Positions 1 through 9,000 of a stretch of DNA of 25,121 nt are shown here, piece by piece. Within the stretch, counting starts at the first letter, position 1. Every line of letters begins with the position of its first letter. The translations under genes and the position numbers were made by a program. The notes beneath the pieces were generated by a model, which was not told where the DNA came from, searched no databases, and saw only the letters and a program-made list of their open reading frames with translations. Location: contig CAJTKG010000036.1 in assembly GCA_910576935.1 (NCBI GenBank), positions 1 through 25,121 of the forward strand, read 5' to 3'. The DNA is from an uncultured Muribaculaceae bacterium. GTDB taxonomy: Bacteria; Bacteroidota; Bacteroidia; Bacteroidales; Muribaculaceae.

Positions 1-1
1 A

Positions 2-400
2 GGGGCTGCAAACCCCTCGCCTCCCGTAGGTCCCGCTTTGGGTTCCAAGGGTATCAACATCATGGAGTTTTGCAAGCAATTCAATGCCCGCACTCAGGAC
101 AAAGCCGGTAAAGTGCTTCCGGTCGTAATTACATATTACACCGATAAATCTTTCGACTTTGTTGTAAAAACCCCGCCTGTAGCAATTCAGCTCAAAGAAG
201 CTGCCAAGATCAAGTCCGGTTCGAAAGAGCCTAACCGTACAAAGGTGGCTGAACTTACCTGGGAACAGGTCAAAACAATTGCTGCTGACAAAATGCCCGA
301 CCTAAACTGTTTCACGATCGAATCGGCTATGAGACTTGTTGCTGGTACGGCACGTAGCATGGGTATAACCGTTAAAGGGGAATTCCCCGGTAATAACTAA
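2..400 (+). CDS. rplK: 50S ribosomal protein L11, 5' end cut off by window
   Basis: L11 binds the GTPase-associated centre of 23S rRNA together with L10 and L7/L12 and takes part in factor-dependent GTP hydrolysis. The reading frame is open from base 2 and starts with the conserved GGAANPSPPVGPALG segment of the L11 N-terminal domain, so only about 15 N-terminal residues lie outside the window. The TTG at base 38 is the Leu of PALG, not a start codon. The C-terminal rRNA-binding domain is complete (TWEQVKTIAADKMPDLN, then SAMRLVAGTARSMG) and the protein ends in GNN. It is followed after 15 bases by rplA, the usual order in the L11-L1-L10-L12-rpoBC operon. Identification is secure. Confidence 0.97.
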   Translation, partial: GAANPSPPVGPALGSKGINIMEFCKQFNARTQDKAGKVLPVVITYYTDKSFDFVVKTPPVAIQLKEAAKIKSGSKEPNRTKVAELTWEQVKTIAADKMPDLNCFTIESAMRLVAGTARSMGITVKGEFPGNN

Positions 401-415
401 TAAACTTCAATTGAA

Positions 416-1111
416 ATGAGTAAGCTTACAAAAAATCAAAAGTTGGCCTTGTCGAAAATTGAAGCCGGGAAATCTTACAATTTAGCGGAGGCTGTCGAAA
501 AAGTAAAAGAAGTCAACTATGCAAAGTTTGACGCCTCTTTCGACATTGATGTGCGTCTCGGTGTTGATCCCCGCAAGGCAAACCAGATGGTGCGTGGTGT
601 TGTCACACTGCCCCACGGCACCGGCAAGCAAGTGAGAGTACTTGTACTCTGCAATCCTGACGCTGCAGCTGCTGCAACAGCAGCCGGCGCTGATTATGTC
701 GGCCTTGAAGAATATATCGACAAGATCAAATCTGGTTGGACTGATATCGATGTCATCATCACTCAGCCCGCTATCATGGGTAAAATCGGTGCCCTCGGCC
801 GTATCCTCGGTCCCCGTGGCCTGATGCCTAACCCCAAGAGCGGCACAGTGACTATGGACGTCGCCAAGGCCGTAGAAGAAGTTAAGAAAGGTAAGATCGA
901 CTTCAAAGTCGACAAGAACGGCATCGTTCACTCGTCGATCGGCAAAGTCTCTTTCAGCCCCGAGCAGATGCGAGATAACGTTAAAGAGTTTATCAATACA
1001 CTGATCAAACTCAAACCCGCCACTGCAAAAGGCACCTATATCAAGAGCATTTATCTTTCGAGCACAATGAGTCCCGGCGTTAAAGTTGACGCTAAGTCGG
1101 TTGACGCTTAA
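416..1111 (+). CDS. rplA: 50S ribosomal protein L1
   Basis: L1 forms the mobile stalk at the ribosomal E site and helps release deacylated tRNA. In many bacteria it also represses its own operon by binding the mRNA leader; that leader would lie upstream of this window. The 231-aa length is normal for the family. Recognisable segments are FDASFDIDVRLGVDPRKANQ near the N-terminus, the domain-II stretch with MGKIGALGRILGPRGLMPNPK in the middle, and the C-terminal KPATAKGTYIKSIYLSSTMSPG. The start codon is preceded by an A-rich stretch and no Shine-Dalgarno motif, as is usual in Bacteroidota. It lies 15 bases after rplK and 19 bases before rplJ. Confidence 0.98.
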   Translation: MSKLTKNQKLALSKIEAGKSYNLAEAVEKVKEVNYAKFDASFDIDVRLGVDPRKANQMVRGVVTLPHGTGKQVRVLVLCNPDAAAAATAAGADYVGLEEYIDKIKSGWTDIDVIITQPAIMGKIGALGRILGPRGLMPNPKSGTVTMDVAKAVEEVKKGKIDFKVDKNGIVHSSIGKVSFSPEQMRDNVKEFINTLIKLKPATAKGTYIKSIYLSSTMSPGVKVDAKSVDA

Positions 1112-1130
1112 ACCCTAAAACTTTGACACA

Positions 1131-1655
1131 ATGAAAAAGGAAGATAAATCTTTAGTAATTGATAAAATTGCAAACACGATTCGTGCGTACAGCGGTTTCT
1201 ACCTCGTGGAAACTGCCGGATTGAATGCAGAGAAGACAAGCGCGCTCCGTCGCAAATGTTTTGACGCCGACGTTAAATTGATGGTTGTCAAAAACACACT
1301 GCTTCACAAAGCACTCGAGTCACTCGACGGTGACTATTCAGAGCTTTATCCCGCACTGAAGGGCTCTACCTCATTGATGTGTACCAATGTGGGCAATGCT
1401 CCCGCAAAGCTCCTCAAGGACTTCGTCAAGAAAGGTGACACTCTACCCGCTCTCAAGGCCGCTTATGTCGAAGAGACAGTCTATGTTGGCGCTGACCAGC
1501 TCGACGCCCTCGCTTCGATCAAGAGCAAGAACGAACTCATCGCAGACGTTGTCGCACTCCTTCAGTCGCCTGCCAAGAACGTTATCTCTGCCCTTACTTC
1601 TGGTGGCAGCAAACTCCACGGTATCCTCGAGACACTTTCAAAAAAAGAAGACTAA
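1131..1655 (+). CDS. rplJ: 50S ribosomal protein L10
   Basis: L10 is the base of the ribosomal stalk: its N-terminal domain binds 23S rRNA next to L11 and its C-terminal helix carries L7/L12 dimers. The 174-aa product begins MKKEDKSLVIDKIANTIR and has the conserved core AEKTSALRRKCFDADVKLMVVKNTLLHKAL. The C-terminal part (LLQSPAKNVISALTSGGSKLHGILETLSKKED) is the helix that would recruit L7/L12. The gap to rplA is only 19 bases, so the structured L10-binding leader that sits in front of rplJ in Escherichia coli and in Bacillus has no room here. Confidence 0.97.
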   Translation: MKKEDKSLVIDKIANTIRAYSGFYLVETAGLNAEKTSALRRKCFDADVKLMVVKNTLLHKALESLDGDYSELYPALKGSTSLMCTNVGNAPAKLLKDFVKKGDTLPALKAAYVEETVYVGADQLDALASIKSKNELIADVVALLQSPAKNVISALTSGGSKLHGILETLSKKED

Positions 1656-1693
1656 TTCAATCCGAATCAATAATCAAATAAAACTATACAAAA

Positions 1694-2065
1694 ATGGCAG
1701 ATTTAAAAGCTTTTGCTGAACAACTTGTTAACCTCTCTGTAAAAGAAGTAAACGAACTTGCTCAAATCCTCAAAGACGAATATGGCATTGAGCCCGCTGC
1801 TGCAGCTGTCGCTGTCGCTGCCGGTCCCGCTGCCGGTCCCGTTGCTGAAGAGAAAACTTCGTTCGACGTAGTCCTCAAAGCAGCAGGTACTAACAAACTT
1901 CAGGTTGTCAAGGCCGTTAAGGAACTCACCGGTCTTGGTCTCAAAGAAGCTAAGGAAATGGTTGATGGCGCTCCCAGCGTAATCAAAGAAGGCCTTGCTA
2001 AAGCTGACGCTGAAGCTCTCAAGAAACAGCTCGAAGATAACGGCGCTGAAGTTGAGCTTAAATAA
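1694..2065 (+). CDS. rplL: 50S ribosomal protein L7/L12
   Basis: L7/L12 is the multi-copy acidic stalk protein that recruits and stimulates translation factors. The 123-aa product shows the three expected parts: an N-terminal dimerisation domain (about residues 1-33), a flexible hinge rich in Ala, Gly and Pro (about residues 35-52, with AAAAVAVAAGPAAGPVAEE), and the globular C-terminal domain with FDVVLKAAGTNKLQVVKAVK and LGLKEAKEMVDGAP. The ATG follows an A-rich leader (AATAAAACTATACAAAA). A terminator-like hairpin begins 25 bases after the stop and separates it from rpoB, as expected if stalk protein is needed in excess over RNA polymerase. Confidence 0.98.
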   Translation: MADLKAFAEQLVNLSVKEVNELAQILKDEYGIEPAAAAVAVAAGPAAGPVAEEKTSFDVVLKAAGTNKLQVVKAVKELTGLGLKEAKEMVDGAPSVIKEGLAKADAEALKKQLEDNGAEVELK

Positions 2066-2089
2066 TATAGCCTGTTAATCAGGAATATA

Positions 2090-2127
2090 GGTTAAGAGTC
2101 CCCGTTAGGGAGATTCTTAACCTTTTT
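2090..2127 (+). terminator. Attenuator-like hairpin between rplL and rpoB
   Basis: GGTTAAGA at 2090-2097 pairs perfectly with TCTTAACC at 2115-2122, with extra CCC/GGG pairing inside, and TTTTT follows directly at 2123-2127. This has the form of an intrinsic terminator on the + strand. rpoB and rpoC follow in the same direction with no clear promoter in the remaining 42 bases, so partial termination (attenuation) is the likeliest role. Escherichia coli has a partial terminator at the same place, in the rplL-rpoB gap. The structure is seen directly; the partial readthrough is inferred. Confidence 0.7.
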
Positions 2128-2169
2128 GTGTCTAAATTTCTTTTGAGTTCCCACTAACAAGTTTCATAG

Positions 2170-5100
2170 ATGTCAGTTTCTTTAGAAAAACCCCGCATTA
2201 ATTTTGCCTCGGTAAAGAATCCGCTTCCTTACCCTGACTTTCTTGAGGTGCAGCTGAAATCTTTTAAGGATTTTCTTCAGCTCGACACTCCTCCCGAAAA
2301 ACGTAATAATGAAGGACTCTATAAAGTTTTTGCTGAAAACTTCCCTATTGCAGATACGCGCAATAACTTTGTGCTCGAGTTTCTCGACTATTATATCGAT
2401 CCTCCGAGATATACTATCGAAGAATGTCTTGAGCGCGGTCTTACATACAGCGTCCCGCTTAAGGCCCGTCTAAAACTATATTGCACCGATCCCGATCACG
2501 AGGACTTCGCTACCGAGGTACAGAACGTCTATCTTGGCCCAATCCCTTATATGACCGAGAAAGGTACATTCGTCATTAACGGTGCCGAGCGTGTGGTTGT
2601 TTCGCAGCTCCACCGCTCACCTGGCGTGTTCTTCGGTCAGAGTACGCACGCCAACGGCACTAAGCTCTATTCGGCCCGAATCATTCCTTTCAGGGGTTCA
2701 TGGATTGAATTTGCCACTGACATCAACAATGTCATGTATGCCTACATCGACCGTAAGAAAAAACTCCCTGTAACAACACTTCTGCGTGCGATTGGCCTTG
2801 ACAGCGATAAAGATATTATCGAGATTTTCGGTCTCGCCGAGGAACTCAAGGTCAACAAGACCAACCTTAAGAAAGCCCTTGGCCGCAAACTTGCCGCCCG
2901 CGTTCTCAAGACATGGATCGAAGACTTTGTCGATGCCGATACCGGTGAAGTCGTTTCGATCGAACGCAACGATGTGATCATCGATCGCGAGACCGTTCTC
3001 GAAGAAGAACACATTGACGAAATCCTCAACTCAGGCGTCCAGAATATCCTTCTTCATAAAGAAGACGCCAACACGAGTGATTATTCTATCATATTCAATA
3101 CTCTCCAGAAAGATACCTCAAACTCAGAGAAAGAAGCCGTCCAGTACATCTACCGTCAGCTGCGCAACGCTGATTCACCGGACGACGCCAGCGCGCGTGA
3201 AGTTATCACAAACCTCTTTTTCTCTGAGAAACGCTACGATCTCGGCGAGGTCGGACGTTACCGTATCAACAAAAAACTCGGCCTGACAACCTCGATGGAT
3301 GTCAAGGTGCTCACCAAAGAAGATATCATCGCCATCATCAAATATCTTATAGAGCTTATCAACTCCAAGACCGATGTCGACGATATCGACCACCTCAGCA
3401 ATCGTCGCGTACGCACGGTAGGCGAACAGCTCTACAACCAGTTTGGCGTAGGTCTCGCACGTATGTCACGTACCATCCGCGAGCGCATGAATGTCCGCGA
3501 TAATGAAGTGTTTACCCCGATCGACCTTATCAACGCCAAGACAATATCGTCGGTCATAAACACCTTCTTCGGCACCAACGCATTGTCGCAGTTCATGGAC
3601 CAGACCAACCCTCTGGCCGAGATTACGCACAAACGCCGTATGTCGGCCCTCGGCCCCGGTGGTCTGTCGCGCGAGCGCGCAGGCTTCGAGGTGCGAGACG
3701 TACACTATACCCATTACGGCCGTCTCTGCCCGATCGAGACCCCTGAAGGTCCTAACATCGGTCTTATCAGCTCGCTCTGCGTTTATGCCAAGATCAATGA
3801 TCTCGGCTTCATCGAGACGCCTTACCGCAAAGTCGAGGATGCCAAAGTCAACCTCAACAACGACGAGGTAGTATACCTTACCGCCGAGATCGAGGAAGGC
3901 AAAGTCATCGCTCAGGGCAACGCACCGCTTAACCCCGACGGCACATTTATACGCGACCGTGTCAAGGCTCGTCTTGACGCCGATTTCCCCGTTGTCGCTC
4001 CGGGCGAAGTAGAGCTTATGGACGTATCTCCCACGCAGATAGCTTCGATCGCTGCATCGCTCATCCCCTTCCTCGAACATGACGACGCCAACCGTGCGCT
4101 CATGGGATCTAACATGATGCGTCAGGCTGTGCCCCTCATGCGCAGCGAGGCTCCTATCGTCGGCACTGGCATCGAAGGCCAGCTTATCCGCGACTCCCGC
4201 ACACAGATCACTGCCGAAGGCTCCGGTGTAATCGAATTTGTCGATGCAACCGTCATCCGCATTCGCTATGACCGTACCGAAGAAGAGGAATTTGTCGCCT
4301 TCGAACCTGCCGTCAAAGAATACAGAATACCTAAATTCCGCAAGACCAACCAGAGCACAACCATCGACCTCCGTCCTATCTGCAACAAAGGCCAGCGTGT
4401 CGAAGCCGGCGATATCCTAACCGAAGGTTATGCCACCGAGAACGGCGAGCTCGCTCTCGGCCGCAACCTCAAGGTTGCCTTCATGCCCTGGAAAGGTTAT
4501 AACTATGAGGACGCCATCGTGCTCAACGAGCGTGTTGTCCGCGACGACATTCTCACCTCTGTCCACGTCGACGAATATTCGCTCGAGGTCCGCGAGACAA
4601 AGCGTGGCATGGAAGAACTTACGTCAGACATACCCAATGTCAGCGAAGACGCCACCAAAGACCTCGACGAACGCGGCATCATCCGTGTCGGAGCGCATGT
4701 TGTCCCCGGTGACATCATGATAGGTAAGATCACGCCTAAAGGTGAATCCGATCCCACTCCCGAAGAGAAACTGCTCCGTGCCATTTTCGGTGACAAGGCC
4801 GGTGACGTTAAAGACGCCTCGCTCAAAGCTTCACCCTCGCTCAAAGGCGTCGTTATCGGCACAAACCTCTTCTCGCGTGCCGCCAAAAAGAAAAAATCTA
4901 AGAGCGCCAACGCCCAGTTGCCCAAAATTGACGAAGAATATGAAGAGAAGCTCAACAACCTCCTCGACATACTCGTCGACAAACTGATGACTCTTACCTC
5001 AGGCAAAACCTCGCAGGGAGTCAAAGACTATCTTGGCAGCGAAATCATTCCCAAGGGCGCGAAGTTCACGGCTCCCGTGCTGAAAGCCATCAAGTATGAT

Positions 5101-5982
5101 ACGATCAACCTGAGCAAGTGGACCAACGACCAGCACAAGAACGAACTCATCCGTCAGACCATCGTCAACTACCTGCGCAAATCAAAAGAGATCGACGCCG
5201 AGCTCCGACGCAAGAAATTCGACCTCTCCATCGGCGACGAACTCCCCTCGGGCATCATGCAGATCGCCAAGGTCTACATCGCCAAAAAGCGCAAAATCAG
5301 CGTCGGCGACAAGATGGCAGGCCGTCACGGCAACAAAGGTATCGTCTCGCGCATCGTTCGTCAGGAAGACATGCCTTTCCTTGCCGACGGCACACCCGTC
5401 GACATCGTCCTCAACCCTCTGGGCGTGCCTTCGCGTATGAACCTCGGCCAGATCTTCGAGACAGTCCTCGGCTGGGCCGGTCGCGAGTTGGGTGAGAAAT
5501 TCGCCACACCGATTTTCGACGGTGCAACCCTCGACGACCTCAACGAGTGGACCGACAAGGCCGGCCTGCCGCGCTACGGCAAGACATATCTCTATGACGG
5601 CGGCACCGGCGACCGTTTCGACCAGCCCGCTACAGTCGGCGTCATCTACATGCTCAAGCTCGGTCACATGGTCGAAGACAAGATGCACGCCCGTAGCATC
5701 GGCCCGTACTCGCTCATCACCCAGCAGCCACTCGGCGGTAAAGCTCAGTTCGGCGGACAGCGTTTCGGTGAGATGGAGGTCTGGGCGCTCGAAGCATTCG
5801 GCGCAGCCCATATCCTGCAGGAGATTCTTACCATCAAGAGTGACGACGTCAACGGCCGCAGTAAAGCCTACGAGGCAATCGTCAAGGGCGATCCCATGCC
5901 ACAGGCCGGCATTCCCGAATCACTCAACGTGCTTCTCCACGAGCTCCGCGGTCTCGGCCTTAGCATAAACCTCGAGAATTAA
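2170..5982 (+). CDS. rpoB: DNA-directed RNA polymerase subunit beta
   Basis: RpoB and RpoC form the catalytic core of RNA polymerase. At 1270 aa this is the usual Bacteroidota length, against about 1340 in Escherichia coli. The rifampicin-pocket segment around residues 470-497 reads LSQFMDQTNPLAEITHKRR then MSALGPGGL. The positions equal to E. coli D516, H526 and S531 (here about D477, H487, S492) are unchanged, so no common resistance substitution is present. The active-site segment with AKKRKISVGDKMAGRHGNKG and the C-terminal GGKAQFGGQRFGEMEVWALEA region, which contacts RpoC, are both intact. A lysine-rich patch (AAKKKKSKSA, about residue 900) lies in a lineage-variable insert. It follows rplL across a 104-base gap containing a hairpin and precedes rpoC by 43 bases. 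Confidence 0.99.
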   Translation: MSVSLEKPRINFASVKNPLPYPDFLEVQLKSFKDFLQLDTPPEKRNNEGLYKVFAENFPIADTRNNFVLEFLDYYIDPPRYTIEECLERGLTYSVPLKARLKLYCTDPDHEDFATEVQNVYLGPIPYMTEKGTFVINGAERVVVSQLHRSPGVFFGQSTHANGTKLYSARIIPFRGSWIEFATDINNVMYAYIDRKKKLPVTTLLRAIGLDSDKDIIEIFGLAEELKVNKTNLKKALGRKLAARVLKTWIEDFVDADTGEVVSIERNDVIIDRETVLEEEHIDEILNSGVQNILLHKEDANTSDYSIIFNTLQKDTSNSEKEAVQYIYRQLRNADSPDDASAREVITNLFFSEKRYDLGEVGRYRINKKLGLTTSMDVKVLTKEDIIAIIKYLIELINSKTDVDDIDHLSNRRVRTVGEQLYNQFGVGLARMSRTIRERMNVRDNEVFTPIDLINAKTISSVINTFFGTNALSQFMDQTNPLAEITHKRRMSALGPGGLSRERAGFEVRDVHYTHYGRLCPIETPEGPNIGLISSLCVYAKINDLGFIETPYRKVEDAKVNLNNDEVVYLTAEIEEGKVIAQGNAPLNPDGTFIRDRVKARLDADFPVVAPGEVELMDVSPTQIASIAASLIPFLEHDDANRALMGSNMMRQAVPLMRSEAPIVGTGIEGQLIRDSRTQITAEGSGVIEFVDATVIRIRYDRTEEEEFVAFEPAVKEYRIPKFRKTNQSTTIDLRPICNKGQRVEAGDILTEGYATENGELALGRNLKVAFMPWKGYNYEDAIVLNERVVRDDILTSVHVDEYSLEVRETKRGMEELTSDIPNVSEDATKDLDERGIIRVGAHVVPGDIMIGKITPKGESDPTPEEKLLRAIFGDKAGDVKDASLKASPSLKGVVIGTNLFSRAAKKKKSKSANAQLPKIDEEYEEKLNNLLDILVDKLMTLTSGKTSQGVKDYLGSEIIPKGAKFTAPVLKAIKYDTINLSKWTNDQHKNELIRQTIVNYLRKSKEIDAELRRKKFDLSIGDELPSGIMQIAKVYIAKKRKISVGDKMAGRHGNKGIVSRIVRQEDMPFLADGTPVDIVLNPLGVPSRMNLGQIFETVLGWAGRELGEKFATPIFDGATLDDLNEWTDKAGLPRYGKTYLYDGGTGDRFDQPATVGVIYMLKLGHMVEDKMHARSIGPYSLITQQPLGGKAQFGGQRFGEMEVWALEAFGAAHILQEILTIKSDDVNGRSKAYEAIVKGDPMPQAGIPESLNVLLHELRGLGLSINLEN

Positions 5983-6025
5983 TAACTACTGGCTATCACA
6001 AGCAAAACATATAAATACACCTTAT

Positions 6026-9000
6026 ATGGCTTTTAGAAAAGATAATAAAACAAAAAACGCATTCTCAAAGATTTCTATCGGGCTCGCTTCGCCCGAAGAA
6101 ATCCTCGAGAAGTCGAGCGGTGAGGTGTTGAAGCCCGAAACCATCAACTACCGCACATATAAGCCCGAGCGCGACGGCCTCTTTTGCGAGCGCATCTTCG
6201 GTCCGGTGAAAGACTATGAATGTCACTGCGGCAAATACAAGCGCATACGTTATAAAGGCATTGTTTGCGACCGTTGCGGCGTCGAGGTGACAGAGAAAAA
6301 AGTGCGTCGCGAGCGCATGGGCCACATCAAGCTTGTAGTGCCCGTAGCTCACATCTGGTACTTCCGTTCGCTCCCCAACAAAATCGGTTACCTCCTCGGA
6401 CTTCCCTCAAAGAAACTCGAGGCTGTCATATATTACGAACGCTACGTCGTCATCAATCCCGGTGCTGCCGAAGGTGTCGAGCGTCTTCAGCTCCTCAGCG
6501 AAGAAGAATATTTCGACATCATCGACAGACTTCCCAAAGACAACCAGCTTCTTGAAGACAGCGATCCCAACAAATTTGTCGCAAAGATGGGTGCCGAGGC
6601 CGTCTATGAGCTCCTCAAAGACATAGATCTCGACAGCCTGTCATATCAGCTGCGCCATCAAGCCGACACCGATGGCTCGCAGCAGCGCAAGACCGAAGCA
6701 CTCAAACGTCTTCAGGTCGTCGAATCGTTCCGCGCCTCGCGTAACCGCAACAAACCCGAGTGGATGATACTTCAGGCCGTGCCTGTCATCCCCCCCGAAC
6801 TGCGTCCCCTCGTGCCTCTCGACGGCGGCCGTTTCGCCACCAGTGACCTCAACGACCTGTACCGTCGTGTCATCATCCGCAACAACCGTCTCAAACGACT
6901 CATAGAGATCAAGGCTCCCGACGTCATCCTCCGCAACGAAAAACGCATGCTTCAGGAAGCCGTCGACTCGCTCCTCGACAACTCGCGCAAATCGTCGGCT
7001 GTCAAGAGCGACGCAAACCGTCCCCTCAAATCACTGTCTGACTCGCTCAAAGGCAAACAGGGCCGCTTCCGCCAGAACCTCCTCGGCAAACGTGTCGACT
7101 ACTCGGCCCGTTCGGTCATCGTCGTAGGTCCCGAGCTGAAGATGCACGAGTGCGGCATACCCAAAAACATGGCCGCCGAGCTTTACAAGCCCTTTGTAAT
7201 CCGCAAACTCATCGAACGCGGCATCGTCAAGACCGTCAAGAGCGCAAAGAAGATTGTTGACCGCAAAGAGCCCGTCGTATGGGACATCCTCGAATATGTA
7301 ATGAAAGGACATCCCGTTCTTCTCAACCGTGCCCCGACACTTCACCGTCTCGGCATCCAGGCGTTCCAGCCCAAGATGATCGAGGGCAAGGCCATCCAGC
7401 TCCACCCGCTCGCATGTACGGCCTTCAACGCCGACTTCGACGGTGACCAGATGGCCGTACACCTTCCCCTCGGCAACGAGGCTATCCTCGAGGCACAGAT
7501 GCTTATGCTCGGCGCACACAACATCCTCAACCCCGCCAACGGCGCACCTATCACCGTGCCATCGCAGGACATGGTGCTCGGTCTCTACTATATCACCAAG
7601 CTCCGCAAGGGCGACAAAGGCGAAGGCACCGTCTTCTACGGCCCCGAAGAAGCCGAGATCGCCTATAATGAAGGCAAGGTGACGCTCCACGCTCCCGTCA
7701 CCGTAATGGTTGACGACATCGACGAAGAGGGCAATCCCATCCGTCGTCTTGTTAAAGACACCTCTGTCGGTCGTGTGCTTGTCAATCGCTTCGTACCCAA
7801 GGAGATTGGTTATGTCAATGAGATTCTCTCAAAGAAATCGTTGCGTAACATCATTTCGCGCGTCATCAAGAAATGTGGTATCCCCCGTTCGGCCCAGTTC
7901 CTCGACGACATAAAGAACCTCGGTTACAAGATGGCCTTCCAGGGCGGCCTGTCGTTCAACCTCGGCGACGTCATCATCCCCGCTGAGAAAGAAGAAATTG
8001 TCGCTGACGGTTACAAACAGGTTCAGGAAGTGATGGACAACTACTCGATGGGCTTCATCACCAACACCGAACGCTACAACCAGATCATCGACATCTGGAC
8101 ACACGTCAACAGCCGTCTGACCGACATCCTCATGAAACAGATGACCGAAGCTCAGCAGGGCTTCAACTCGGTCTTCATGATGCTTGACTCCGGTGCCCGT
8201 GGTTCAAAAGACCAGATCCGTCAGCTCGCAGGCATGCGTGGCCTTATGGCCAAACCTCAGAAAGCCGGTGCCGAAGGCGGTCAGATCATCGAGAACCCGA
8301 TTCTTGCAAACTTCAAAGAAGGTCTGTCGGTGCTCGAATACTTCATCTCGACACACGGTGCCCGTAAAGGTCTCGCCGATACCGCGCTCAAGACAGCCGA
8401 TGCAGGTTACCTCACACGTCGTCTCGTCGACGTGGCCCATGACGTAATCATCACCGAAGAAGACTGCGGCACACTCCGCGGCCTCGTCTGCACCGAGATC
8501 AAAAACAACGACGAGGTCGTCGCCTCACTCGGTGAACGCATCCTCGGCCGCGTTTCGGTCCACGACATCATCGATCCGCTCACGGGCGAAGTCATCGTTG
8601 CCGCAGGTCAGGAAATCAACGACGCCGCTGCCGACCGCATCGACGCATCGCCTATTGAGAGCGTCGAGATCCGTTCTGTCCTCACCTGCGAGTCGAAGAA
8701 AGGCGTCTGCGCCAAATGTTATGGCCGTAACCTCGCCAACAGCCGTCTCGTCCAGATGGGCGAAGCTGTCGGCGTCATCGCCGCACAGTCGATTGGCGAG
8801 CCCGGTACACAGCTGACACTCCGTACATTCCACGTCGGTGGTGTCGCCTCGAATATCGCGGCAGTCTCGTCAGTGACATCTCGTTACAACGGTAAACTCG
8901 AGATCGAGGAACTCCGCACCGTCGAGACAGGCGAAGTGACCCCCGAAGGCCGTCCGGTAGAAGTAGTCATCGGCCGTCTCGCCGAGATGCGCATCATCGA

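Noticed and set aside
38..40. TTG as start codon of L11
   Set aside because: The frame continues upstream to base 2 with conserved L11 sequence, so the gene is cut by the window edge rather than starting here.
482..931. 149-codon open frame antisense to rplA
   Set aside because: It lies wholly opposite a certain ribosomal protein gene, and its translation shows no recognisable family; codon bias of rplA explains the open frame.
5182..5811. 209-codon open frame antisense to rpoB
   Set aside because: Full overlap with a conserved RpoB region and no domain-like sequence. Similar long antisense frames occur opposite rpoC, dxr, rlmI and the DPP III gene for the same codon-bias reason.
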